NCBI GenBank assembly: GCA_017979445.1
Contig: CM030704.1
Coordinates: forward strand, 14,801,658 to 14,865,657
DNA from: Akebia trifoliata
Lineage: Eukaryota > Streptophyta > Magnoliopsida > Ranunculales > Lardizabalaceae
Length of the DNA: 64,000 nt
Direction of reading: 5' to 3'
Positions 8,846 to 20,080 of this stretch are shown in pieces. How positions within the stretch are numbered: the first letter of the stretch is position 1; every line of letters begins with the position of its first letter. Under the pieces are notes generated by a model, which saw only the letters and a program-made list of their open reading frames with translations, was not told the origin of the DNA and made no database searches. The translations under genes and the position numbers were made by a program.

Positions 8846-10561
8846 TGAGTTTTATCCTTATTTTATTCCACTCTTTTTGCTTTCAATTGCCTAGAATGGT
8901 AATGAAACTCTTGATTTGTCCCTGGCATGGCCTCTTCTTTTGCCATTTTTGTTGCTTTTATTTATGCCATTCTTTGAGCCTTCGAACTTTATCATGTTTT
9001 GAAACGGTATTATCAATTGCTACCCTCTTGCCTTGCTTGCCTTTCTTTCATTATTGGTCTGAATATGGATTTCTGTCATGTCTTTGTGGATGATTTGGTT
9101 GATGGGGTGGATGAAAATTTCCCAAGATGTTTGGGAAGGGATCTCAAGATTGTAAGTTGAGGGTTAAAGTTACGGGTGATAGGATGGACGGATGATGATT
9201 TGGTAGCTTGGTGGTTGATGGGCCGAGTTTGGGAGTATACAAACGGCTTAGTAAAAGGGGTAGTTAGTGATTTTGAGTTCATCTTCGCAGGGAAGACTTT
9301 AAGGGTAGTTTTAGGAATGGTTTTGAGGTGATGGCCTTGAATTGTTATGGACGGGATTAAGTTAGGATTTTGGGGCGAAAGGTAAGGTAGGTTGGATGTT
9401 GTTTGGGGTGGTTTGTAGGGAATTTCTTCGAGAGAGAATTTTAGGGTGGTTTATGGGCTATTTTGGCTGGAAACTTAGGGGTAGAGGAGGGAGGTTTAGT
9501 GGGGAGGTTTTGGGTTGAGTTCGAGGGACTGTTTGGGTGATGAATTGGGCTGGTAAGCATTATTCTTGGGATTGATTTGGGGGTTTGGCGAGTGAGAAGT
9601 ACGATGGTTTTGGACGAGTAGTAGGGATTGGCGTAGTTTATAGGTAGTTTGGGGATAGTTTAGGGGTGGACTGTGTGGGTAGTGTAGTTAACTGTGTGGG
9701 TTGTAGTTAATTATTTTCTCATTTTCTTTTCCTCCTCTTAGCATGCTCTATGTCTGGCAGTGTATGTTTATCACGCTCGTTATGTTTGCTCTCTCATTTT
9801 TGCTTCTCTTTGCCTGCTTGTTTGTGAACATTTGCTTTGGATATTCTCGCATTTTCTTTCTTTTTGGTGAGATCTCAATGTGGTTGGTATGGGTTTTGGG
9901 CTAGGTATTACCTGGGTGTAGGCTGGGTTGACTAGGTTGACTAGGTTACATGGTTGACAGGGTTAGATGGGTTGAACCGGGTTGATTAGATTTTGGTTGG
10001 GTTAACTGGGCTAAATTGGGTTGACTTTGATTGGGCTGAGTTAACTGGGATTGACTAGGTTTTGATTGGCTTTGATTAGGTTGACTAGGTTTAAATTGGT
10101 TTGACTCGGTTTGGGGTTGGACCGGGTTAAATTGACTTCGATTGATCAAGTCGACTGGGTTTGGCTGGGTTAACTTAGTTGGGTTGGGTTACCTGGGTTC
10201 TGGGTGAGTTGGCTTGGTTCGACTAGTTAATAAGGTTGATTGGGTTTGACCGAGTCGAATGATTTGACTCAGATTTGACTCTGGTTGACCCAAATTGGAT
10301 AGGTTTGACTGAATGGACTGGCTTTAACTCAGTTTGACTGTGATCGATTGGGTTTGACTAGATTTTGACTGGATTTGATTAGGTTGACTGGGTAGGTTGG
10401 GCTCGAATTGACTTAGATCGGTTAGGTTAGCTAGGTAGGACACTGGTTGATTGGGTTTAAGCTGGTTTGACTCGGTTTGGTTAGGTTTAACCTAGACAGC
10501 TTCATCGAGATACATGATCATAGATTTTTGCATTGTTGATTGATCACATGGCGACTTGTAG
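8846..10561 (+). other. Probable long first intron of PMD1
   Basis: The first part is T- and G-rich with no supported exon. From about 9920 it turns into a degenerate repeat of GGTTGACT-like words. The stretch ends with GACTTGTAG right before the ATG at 10562, a plausible 3' splice site. Short frames on the minus strand here (Gln/Ser/Pro/Asn-rich, 9946-10149) are by-products of the repeat. Confidence 0.45.
9920..10495. repeat. Degenerate GGTTGACT word array
   Basis: The words TTGACTAGG, TTGACTGGG, TTTGACTC and their one-base variants recur every 10-20 bases over almost 600 bases, with no fixed period. It lies inside the inferred PMD1 intron. TTGAC is also the core of the plant WRKY-binding W-box, so the array is a dense run of W-box-like cores. 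Whether that matters is unknown. Confidence 0.7.
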
Positions 10562-13155
10562 ATGGGTAGAGAGCGGAGGAGCCGAGTAGCAAGACATTCT
10601 TTAGACGAGGAGGAGGAGGCGAGGCCCAGGACCCGGGCTCGCTTTTCTTTGGGATCTGGTGTGGCGACCGAGTATGGTTGGCCGAGGCAGCCTTCACGGA
10701 GGCTTGAGTCATCTGTAGCTGGTTCTTCTTCTGGTAGCCGGGCAAATGAGGCCAGCGCTTCTCAGAGTGTTCTGGCAGAGGATCTACCAGGCAGCAGTGG
10801 CGATAGAGGTCGACGTGGCAGCCGAGGCCGGGCAGATAGGGCTGTGGGTGCCGACAGAGTTGGTAGAGAGATTCCCAGGGTTGAGATCCCTGCGGAGGAG
10901 AGTGAGAGGGTTCCAGATACCTCTCTTCTCTGAGGATTAGGGAGGCATGTCTCTATGCTTGTTCGATTGGACATTCCTACCCCCTACCCATCAGCCAGTT
11001 TTCACGGGAAGTGAAACACCTTTTTATTGAATGCTGCCCTATTTTTTGATGACATCAGGACACAGTTTGCTACAGTAGGCTTTGGAGCCTTCCTGCAGAT
11101 ACTGTCTTTCAAGGCGGATTGACCCCTGTTTTTAGCCATGGTAGAGAGATGGTTTCCAGTGACCCACTCATTCCATATGCCAGAGGTGGAGATAGGCGTC
11201 AGGCCTTCGGATTTTGTGGCAATTACGGGCATTGCTATGGATGGAGAGCCTCTGCCCTTGACTATGCTATCTATCTAGGAGGTGGGCGAGCTATTAGGCA
11301 TCACCAGAGTCCCTGCCTCCATGGTGGGGAAGCAAGGAATGATTAGTACTGAGGTGTTGATGGGGCTGTTACTGATAGAGGGAGAGGATGGAGCATTGCC
11401 CACTCATAGAGAGAGGTCAACTCGCTTTGGTGACCGTGATTTCGACATTATTTTCTGGATCTGCTTTCTTCTCCTTATCGGTAGCTGTTTCTTCCTAGAG
11501 GATGATTCTTCTGTCTCCACTACCTTCCTCTCCGTCATGCGTGATATCGACCACATTGACGATTTCGATTGGGGTAGCCTCATTTATGGCACTATTATGG
11601 CGGGTTTAGACCGGGTCGTTGAGAGGATTACCGCGCCTCGTGGAGCTGGGATCTCCACTCGCTTTTTCTGGCAGTTTATTGAGGTAGATAGATCTCAATT
11701 TTATTCCTCATCAATTTTCTTCTTGACGCTTCCTTCATTGTCTGACACTTTACGCTTTTCTTTCCAGATTTTTGTTCATGTACACTTCCCTTTCTATTTG
11801 CCCACTCGTCGTCATCCAAACGAGGGTTATCCATTGGGGGCTTTTTGGGCTACGAGAGATGCTAGGGAGATCAGGAGCAGTCCTAGGAGTGCTCGGGCTC
11901 ATATTGATCGATGCCGACTTTGAGACGTGAGTAATCTAGCATTTTCCCTTCTGTTTGACCTTGATGCTATCCATTTCTGTTATCTGACCATCTCTTTTGC
12001 AGATATTTTCTGTTACTTTGCGAGATTTGCCCCGTACTGTCAGTGGGAGGCAGGAGGTGAGGAATGCCTACAGGCGTAACACCAGACGACAGCGCTACCC
12101 CTACTTCATTGGCGAGTAGAGATACACATTTTACCTCGGGGAGCGCTTGTTTTTCCAGCACGACGGGAACCTTCGCATCCCTGTCGCTCCACCTGAGCCT
12201 ATCTCGGGTGCGATGACGGTGGATGAGTATCTTGCCCAGGCGAGGGGCGTAGTGCTGCTGGGCTGGTGAGAGGGGGTGACTACCGGGCATGGTTCCGAGA
12301 GGCCTCTATTGGGTGCATTATGCCTGCTGTCACTGCCCGGGCCGGGATTACCGAGATTGGAGGGGTCTTTCTTCAGGAGCATGCTGTTACGGTATGCATT
12401 CTATCACTGTCTTTCTTCCTTATAATTTTTGTGTTCCATTATATCCTTGTCTCACTTGATTGGCGTTCTTGTTCTCAGACCGATGATCTTCGTCGTCTTC
12501 GAGAGGGCTACGACGTGATTGAGGCTTAGGCAGCGAGGGCCGTGGAGATGGAGAACAGATGGAGAGCCTCTAGGGCTGAGGTGGAGGAGCAGGCCGCTCG
12601 GCTCGAAGAGCAGGAGGCTCGCATCGAGGCCCAGGCAGCTCACATCCAGGAGCTAGAGCTGGAGGCAGCCATGCGGGAGTCTCGTTTCCAGGCTGAGATG
12701 GTACGTCATTATTTGTTTCTTTTTCCTATTCCTATGTAGATCGTAGCATATTTTTCACCTGTTGTGATTGATTTTCTCATGATCTTCTCAGGATTACTAT
12801 CGACGCCGAGACGGAGCAAGCACCTTTGCACGGCCCCCGACACCTCCTAAGGTAAGTATATGCATTTCAATCGTTTATTTCCTTATATATGCTGCCTGTA
12901 TTTTAATCTGCTCTGTTTTACTTTCAGGCCTACCCCTCCACTGGACCTGCTGTCCCTGGAGCTGATCTTGCTGGTACTACGGAGCAAAATGCTGCCCTGG
13001 ACGCGGAGCTATTCTTCACGGATTCGGAGGGACGACTGCGGATGCACGGTCTACCTTCTTCGGGGGTGTCTGGCTCAGGTGCAGTGGCCGGATCTTCCTC
13101 TGGAGCGATCCCCGAGACTCAGAGTGCCCGGGATGATGCTCCCCCCTCTATCTGA
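10562..13155 (+). pseudogene. PMD1: spliced plant-mobile-domain-like gene, antisense within copy D
   Basis: Coding blocks joined by GT-AG introns: 10562-11683, 11768-11926, 12003-12391, 12479-12700, 12792-12851 and 12928-13155. The N-terminus is Arg/Ser-rich. The middle resembles the transposon-linked plant mobile domain: a VERWFPVTHSFHMP segment, then DFVAITGI, LLIGSCFFLEDDSS, FLSVMRDID and DFDWGSLIYG. The tail (VEEQAARLEEQEARIEAQAA) is a clear coiled coil, and the last exon is Ser/Gly-rich. Stops lie at 10931, 11012, 11120, 11276, 11921, 12117 and 12527, with a frameshift near 12264. The frame resumes after each stop, so this was a real protein. It runs opposite to D between integrase and 3' LTR. 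Its role is not known, and it is now inactive. Confidence 0.8.
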
Positions 13156-13638
13156 TTCTGTTTCTTTTGTACTTTGCTAAACGTTAGATTTCTTGTATTA
13201 GACCTTTGGGCCTTGTATGTAAACATTACAACCTTAGTATATACATGTGTTTATGCTCATATTTCATTGTATTTTTCATGTTATTATGATCATCTGTGTA
13301 ATTGATTCGAGCCTTTTAGGCGTGATATCTACCATTGGGGTTTTTGAGTCCTTGGTGAGGCTACGGGTGGGTAAAGGGTGCGATTAGGGTCCCAAGGGCC
13401 CTTCGGTTGTGCTCTTTGAGTGGTGTGAATCGTTTTGGGACCCATGGTGAGTGTAGAGGCCTAACCTGGCCCAGTGTGATCTTGGCAAGTTTCTACGCGC
13501 CCGATGCGTATTTTGAGAGTTTTGAACGCATCTATCGAGTGCATAGGAATTCTTTCATTTCCATGTGATTTTTAGCCATTATGTGGTCTGGCATCATCAA
13601 AACCTCAAATGACCCAGACCCCAAGGTTTAAAATGTTC
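13156..13638. other. Spacer between PMD1 and the second stem-loop array
   Basis: No ORF or repeat is supported. It should hold the PMD1 3' UTR and end, but no single poly(A) signal stands out. It is GC-richer than the leader regions. Confidence 0.5.
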
Positions 13639-13777
13639 TGGTCCGTGTTCTCGACACGGATGAGTTTTTCCAACTTTTTATCCGTGCCCAGCACGGATAA
13701 GCTAACTTTGATCTCATTCGTGTTTTAGACACAGATCAATTGTCATTTGACCTTATCCGTGTTTCAAACACGGACCA
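13639..13777. repeat. Stem-loop array 2 (period ~38 bases), upstream of PMD2
   Basis: The array opens with TGGTCCGTG (13639-13647) and closes with CACGGACCA (13769-13777), which are exact reverse complements. Inside are stem-loops with ATCCGTG and CACGGAT arms at 13680-13698, a degenerate one at 13716-13737 and another at 13755-13774. It could form a multi-arm cruciform or RNA structure. A pyrimidine-rich stretch and the PMD2 ATG follow about 130 bases later. Confidence 0.85.
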
Positions 13778-13907
13778 GCACGATTTACTTTCCTTCTAAG
13801 CTTATTTCAACTTCATTTTGCCCTAACATTTTACTTTTCACTTCCCTATTTCTTATTTTGGGCGATGTTTTACTCTTCTTCTCCCTCGAAGCTTCTTCTC
13901 AAGCTCC

Positions 13908-15501
13908 ATGGAGGTGTCTTCGACTCTTCCCAACTTGAAAAGGTATGGTATTGTCAATTCTTTCTTGAGTAGTTGGATAGATGGCATGGATAATGATGAT
14001 AGAGCTCAATGGTGTTTGAAAAAATTGGGGTTCACCCTCTCTTTGCCCAAGGTACCATTGCAATGGGGCTTGATTGAGGCCATGTTGGGGTATTGGATCC
14101 CTGAGCTTAATCTTTTTCGGTTTGGGGTGCACGAAATGACTCCCACCATCGAGGAGTTCGAAGTTTCGTTGGGGCTTGAGATATCGGGCCCTGTTGTGGT
14201 TCCACCATTGTATGATGGATTCCGAGGTGAGGCTTCCGATTTTTTGGGGATAAGTCACAAATTCTTGAAGATTCCGGATGGCGGATCGGCTTTGAAGACA
14301 ATGTCCAAGTCTTTATTGACTGAACGCCACACCGACTCCTCGAAACCGTTGATTCATTTTAATGCTCTCACTTTGATGGTGGTGAGTCAACTCTTGTTTC
14401 TAGGTGGTGGAGACATCATGGATCTTTCTCTTATCCACGTGATTCAACAAGTCCGGGAGGGACACCGGTTGGCACTGATGCTTTTGAGCGAGATGTTCCA
14501 ATATCTCATTGCTTGTTCTTCTGGTCGTGATCGAGTTTTCCGAGGGTGTGCTCCACTCCTGCAAGTAAATTCCGAACTTAACTTTAAATTTACATTTGAA
14601 CTTGTCAGTTTCCAAAGTTTAGAATGCTCTTATTATTGTAGCTCTGGTTTATGGATCATCTGGCTTCAACTGAAGTGGTAAATCGTCCATTTTGTGTTAA
14701 CGCTGATCTTGTACTCATGATGTCGAGGCGAGTTGCTCCCTTTACCTCGGATAGCAAAGAAGAATGGTACTCTTTTATCGGCAACCTTGATGACGAAGAA
14801 GTGAGGTAGGTTGGGGCCTTCCAACCTCGAGGGTCTCCCATGATAGCATTTGATGGTGCCCGTTTTCTCATTTTGATTGGCCTTCACGGGCCAACCATTA
14901 TATACCACTTCGGGTTCTTCGTCAATTTGGTTATGACCAAGGTGTGCTCATCCCCGAGAATTTTAATGAGTTGGTTGGTCCATTGTCGACTGCACTTTTG
15001 AGTCGACTCGTAAAAGAATGGGATCAGGTTGAGGTTCTGAGTCGACTCATCTTTGCAGTACACCAGTTCCCCGCATACTTGCATTGGATTCGAAAGCTTG
15101 TTTCTGGGAGACCGTCTGTGTCGATAGTTCCCCGAACACGCTCCGGTGCTTCATCATTATTTGATTATCGAGATCAAGTTGAGGAGTCTCAGACTGATCA
15201 TCGTCAAATTCAAGCTATCTGGCTCAAATCCAATAAGAAGATGCAGAAAGAGATTGCTTGACTGACATCTGCCCTTACCCAGTCTGGATCTAGTGATGGT
15301 GGTGAAGTGGCTAGGCTTCGAGCTGAGGTTGCTGAGTTAAGGAATCGACTTGCCCAGTGTCCTCACTTTGAGGACTTTGCAGCATATTTGGTGAGCCGTG
15401 ATGCTTCCGATGTCGAGAAAGTGATGATGAGCCAAGCTGCCCGGATCCATGCTTTGGATGAGCGTCTTGACTCTTTCTTTATTTCTCACCATGATGTTTG
15501 A
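13908..15501 (+). pseudogene. PMD2: second plant-mobile-domain-like gene (DUF7745-like), antisense within copy D
   Basis: The ATG at 13908 lies in CTCCATGG, a good plant start context. Exon 1 is 13908-14564, the intron 14565-14641 (GTAAAT to TTGTAG), and exon 2 14642-15501. Landmarks are WGLIEAMLGYWIPELNLFRF, TPTIEEFEVSLGLE, LLFLGGGDIMDLSLIHVIQQ, FRGCAPLLQLW across the splice, RVLRQFGYDQG and IPENF. The C-terminus is a coiled coil (ARLRAEVAELRNRL). The order fits the plant family I know as DUF7745, a relative of plant mobile domains often found in retroelements. A TAG at 14807, a frameshift near 14905 and a TGA at 15259 break it. It lies on the strand opposite to D, 0.75 kb after PMD1 in the same direction. 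Confidence 0.8.
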
Positions 15502-16841
15502 CTGATTGCGCTATATTTTCACTTTTCTATTTTCTTTTCATTATCTGAATGTATGCAAAATGTTGGAAGATTAATGCAAAGAAAATAGGTTTTGTACTTA
15601 CCTGGCCTCAGGTATATCTATTATTTCTGAAAACTGAAGTTTTATCGAATGAATCCTAGATTTGTCGTCATTGGCCAAAATAATAAATTCAGAATTTGTA
15701 AAATCTTTGGTTACGATGATTTCGGTGCTTTTGCCGAACACAGGGGATACTAGCACCAATTATCTTTTGGTTCCTTTAGAGTCATCCCCTGTGCCCTAGC
15801 ATTGGAAGATCGTTATCTGTTGGGATCATGGGTTTTGGGAAGGATTTCGTTGTTCACAGTTTATACTCTTGCAGGCCAGGAGTTGTTTTTTTTTTTTTGT
15901 TAACCCTTATTGCCCCTAGTGCCAGTTACGATTTTCACCAGACCCGGTTTCCACATTTTTGCGCATCGACATCTTTTTTGGGATTTTCATTGTGTCGGTG
16001 GTTTTGATCTTGCCGTAATCTGATTATTTTACTCATAGTGTCCTTTTGGATTTTCACTATGCCCTTTCAGACTACGCTCGTATTTTTGGATTTCTACATT
16101 TCAGTTCTGTTCGGAGTCACTATGTCTTTGTGGCTTGGTGACTCAAGTTGAGCTGCGAGATCGGCGACTCTACTCTTGTAGTGGCACTCTTTCTTGAGTA
16201 ATAGATATGGATTCCCCTTTCGAGTCTGTTGACGACTATCCGTGGTTCAGCAACTCAAGTTGAGCCGCGAGATCAACTACTCTACACTTCGAGTACTCTT
16301 TTTTTTTTGAATATCCGGCCTGGATTCCCCTCTCGAGTCTTCCAACGACTAATAAGACTTTGGAGATCCGGACCAAGTCGCAAGATCATTGATGCTGCCA
16401 TTGTCATTGTGTTGCCCTAGAACGTTCCCTGATCAAAAAGGACTTTTGTTGGGATGAAACTTGGCTTAGGCTAATGGTGGTGGAAGGCTACAAAAAGGGT
16501 TAAGGTCTGGATGTATTAGGGTGGTTTAAACATGGGGCTCGTCTATTTTTGTTTCGAAAAGGTGATCTGTGTCTCCTCCCAGCGTCTCTCGAACTTGTTT
16601 AGGCTGGAGATTTGGTCGAGCTCAGATCAAGTGTCCAAGTTTTTTGACTTTTTTTTATTTTTTTTTTGTATTTTTAGCCGTTCACAATTTATCCTCATGC
16701 GGGGCAGGAGTAATTTGATGCTTTTGCTTTGATTTTCTTTTGTCTCCCCCCCTTTTTTTTTTTTTTTTCTTTTTGTTGACTTGCCCCAGTCTTAGGTTAA
16801 GAAATGAACGTGATGGCCTTTCATCATCTCAGGGTCAGATT
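15502..16841 (-). other. Copy D 3' noncoding region next to integrase
   Basis: Its reverse complement aligns with A 4639-6000, including the duplicated CCTGGCC...TATAAACTGTGAA block (near 15870 and 16700), the ~115-base repeats (16140-16395) and GATATACCTGAGGCC near 15610. The alignment continues into the PMD2 C-terminus, so the antisense gene sits where A, B and C keep only a relic. No sense-strand gene is seen. Confidence 0.8.
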
Positions 16842-18097
16842 TCAGGCGTAATATTTCTTGACAGTGTCAGCATTGATCGATTGCAGGAATACTTGTCCGT
16901 CCATCTCCGTAAGGATCAGAGCTCCTCCCGTCATCACCTTCTTTACGATGAATGGTCCCTCATAGTTTGGTTTGAATTTTCCTCTGACGTCTTCTTGGAT
17001 CGACAAGATCTTCTTCAGTACGAGGTCTCCCGGTGAGAAATCCCTGGGTTTGACCTTCTTATTATAGGCACGAGCTATTCGTCGCTGATAGATCTGCCCA
17101 TGGCTGCAAGGCGTTTCTCTTCAATCAAATTCAGTTGATCAAATCGAGCTTGGATCCACTCTGCTTCATCTAACTCTGCTTCTTTTAAGATCCGAAGGGA
17201 GGGAATCTCAACTTATACAGGTAAAACTGCTTCCATCCCATAGACCAATGAATACGGGGTTACCCTAGCCGAAGTTCTGAACGAGATTCGATAGGCGTGG
17301 AGTGCAAAAGGCAACATGTCATGCCAGTCCTTGTACGTAACTGCCATTTTCTCGATAATTTTCTTGATATTCTTGTTGGCTGCCTAGACTGCTCATTTCA
17401 TCTTAGGTCTGTAGGGTACATAATTGTGATGAGTAATCTGGAAATCTTCACACATCTTGACCATATCTTTGTTCTTAAAGTTTTTAGCATTATCTGTCAC
17501 TAGTCCGCTTGGAAGCCCATATCTGCAGACAATGTTGTTCTTGACAAACTTCAGGATATTACTTTTAGTGACATTGGCGTTTGATGCAGCTTCTACCCAT
17601 TTGGTGAAGTAGTCGATGGCCACTAAGATGAAGCGATGCCTATTCATAGCTTTAGGTGAGATTGGTCCGATGACGTCCGTCCCCCAGAGTGAGAAAGGCC
17701 AAGGAGTTGTCATATTATGTAGTTCTGAAGGTGGGGCATTAATCTTGTTGGCGTAGATCTGACATAGATGGCATTTGCGGACGTGCTGATAGCAGTCGCT
17801 CTCTATTGTCGACCAATAGTATCCTATCTTCATGATCTTCTTGGCCAGCATGTGACCATTCATGTGGGGCCCACAGACTCTCCCATGTACAGTCTCAATT
17901 AGTCGTTTCGCTTCTGTTTCTGCCACACACCTAAGTAAGATCTCATGATGCGACTTCCTGTACAGAATATCGTTGCTCAAGAAAAATTGTCCTACTAGCT
18001 TTTGAATGGTCCTTCTATCATTTGGCGTTGCATCTGAGGGGAGCGTTCGATCTTCAAGATATGCCTTGATGTCAGAATACCATGACTTTTCTTTAGA
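16842..18097 (-). pseudogene. pol: Copy D integrase
   Basis: The HHCC zinc part reads HGRVCGPHMNGH and KCHLCQIYANKI. The core has WGTDVIGPI (first Asp), FILVAIDYFTKWVEA and VTDNAKN (second Asp). The third catalytic residue, Glu in copies B and C, is a TAG stop at 17384-17386, and a TGA stands three codons earlier (17393-17395). A third stop follows LPV in the C-terminal part. The ORF ends KKYYA and TGA at 16842. Integrase would join the cDNA to host DNA; this one is inactive. Confidence 0.9.
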
Positions 18098-18559
18098 TTA
18101 TTCTACTTCAACGGGTAAGCAATAGGCTAGCTCATCTTGAATTCCAATCTCAATAGGGTCGATGATTAGGTTTTTCGAGATGTTGATCATAGAGGCAAGT
18201 GTAGCTAGTGCATCTGCAAACTGATTCTTAGCTCTCGGCATGTACGTGAATGAACTCCTATCGAAGCGCGAGCTTAGTTCTTCTAGATACTCATGGTAAG
18301 GGACCAGTCTCTGCTCTCGGGTCTTCCATTCTCCAGTCGTCTGATAAACTACTAAGCTTAAATCTCCAAAAACATCGATCTCATCTACCTCGAGATCTAG
18401 TGCTGCCTTCAACCCTACTATGCATGCTTCGTATTCAGCCTCATTGTTAGAACATTGAAATTTTAGTTTAATTGCGATTGGCACGTGGGATCCATCTGGC
18501 TTGATTAGAACTGTCCCTATTCCGTTTCCTTTCTGATTGGCTGTTCCGTCGAAATACAT
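18098..18559 (-). pseudogene. pol: Copy D archaeal-type RNase H
   Basis: This is a 153-codon open frame, the best preserved of the four copies. It has MYFDGTANQKGNGIG, NNEAEYEACIVGL, VFGDLSLVVYQTT and KNQFADALATLASM, so the DEDD-type acidic residues are all visible. It is normally one domain of a long pol polyprotein. It is separated from the preceding RNase H by a stop at about 18560. It defines D as Tat-type. Confidence 0.85.
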
Positions 18560-18562
18560 TTT

Positions 18563-20080
18563 CTAGCCTGGCTCCTCATTATCGTCTTCAACCTCAGTGA
18601 TCAGTATGGCTTCATCGGGGAAGTTTGTTTTTAATGGCTCGTAATCAGGCAATGGGTGCTCGGTGAGGTGATCAGCGATGGCTTGCCCTTTGATGGCCTT
18701 CTGAGTGACATAGGTGATGTCAAACTGAGATAATAATAATTGCCACTTCGCCGTACGACCTGTTAATGCCGGTTTCTCGAAAAGGTACTTCAGGGGGTCC
18801 ATTATGGCAATAAGCATAGTTGAGTAACTAAGCAAATAGTGACGTAGTCGTTGAGATGACCAGACTAATGCACAGCAAGTCTTCTCAAGTGTCGAATATT
18901 TTGTTTCATACTCGGTAAATTTCTTGCTAAGATAGTAAATGGCCTGTTCCTTTCGTCCTGATTCATCGTGTTGCCCCAGTACACACCCCATTGACGTTTC
19001 TTGCACTGAGATATACATAAGTAGGGGTCGCCCTGGAGTAGGAGGGACTAGGACTGGTGGATTGAGCAGATATTGCTTGATCTTTTCGAATGCTTCCTGA
19101 CAGTCTTCGTTCCACTTTTTTGGTGTCTTTCCTGAGTAGCTTGAAGATTGGCTCACAGACAGGCGTAAGCTGAGCAATGAAAGGGCTAATATACTGTATT
19201 CTCCCCAAGAATGCCCAAACATCTCTCTCTGAAACGGGTGCTTTCATCTCGAGGATATACTTGATTTTTGCCGGATCTATCTAGATGCCTCTTCTGCTGA
19301 CGATGAAACCCAGTAGTTTGCCCAATGTTGCCCCAAATACACATTTTGCAGGATTTAGCCGTAAACTGTACTTCCTCAGCATGTCGAACAACTTCTTTAG
19401 ATTCATCAGATGATATTCTTCAATGCCGGATTTAGCAATCATGTCGTCTACATAGACCTCCATTTTCTTATGGATCATATCGTGGAATAGTGCGGTCATT
19501 GCCCGTTGGTAAGTCGTTCCTGCATTTTTCAGTCCGAATGACATGACTTTGTAGTGGAAAGTACCCCATGGTGTGATAAATGCAATCTTTTCCTGGTCTT
19601 CTTCAGTCATTTTTATCTGATTATAGCTTGAAAAACCGTCCATCAATGAGAACATGCCGTGCCCTTCTGTACTATCGACTAGAGTGTCGATTTGTGGAAG
19701 TGGGGAATCATCCTTAGGACTGGCCTTGTTCAGGTCCCGATAGTCAACACACATGCGTACCTTCCCATCTTTCTTGGGTACTGGGACGTCATTAGCCAAC
19801 TACTCAGGGTACGTAGAGACTGCAAAAAATTCGGCTTCAAACTGTTTCATGACCTCGTCCTTGACCTTGAGGGTCCATTCTGGCTTTAATCTTCTCAATT
19901 TCTGCTTGATCGGCTTGCTTCCGGAGGCAATTGGTGGCTTGTGCACAACAAGATTTGTGTCCAATCCCGGCATATCCCTGTACGACTATGCGAAAACATC
20001 TTGATAGTTTCGTAAGAGTTCGACCATTTCTTCTTTCTGTTGCGATGTTAATAAGGCTCCGATCTTGATAATTCGTGGGT
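18563..20080 (-). pseudogene. pol: Copy D reverse transcriptase and RNase H
   Basis: Conserved blocks in order are KPIKQKLRRL, VPVPKKDGKVRMCVDYRDLN, FSLMDGFSSYNQIKM (first catalytic Asp), MSFGLKNAGTTYQRAM, YVDDM at 19440-19454, then the thumb and a gypsy RNase H (YSTLEKTCCALVWSSQRLR). A TAG at 19800-19802 stands where a Trp precedes LAN in copies B and C. A frameshift falls near 19200-19250. The domains are full length apart from these breaks. The element would prime from the site at 26871-26892. Confidence 0.9.

Noticed and set aside
8764..9093. 109-codon Phe/Leu/Cys-rich ORF that looks like a membrane protein
   Set aside because: It crosses a good splice donor at 8845 and lies in T-rich intron-like DNA. 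No homology to other copies supports it.
9946..10149. Gln/Asn/Pro/Ser-rich minus-strand ORF
   Set aside because: It is produced by the degenerate GGTTGACT word array.
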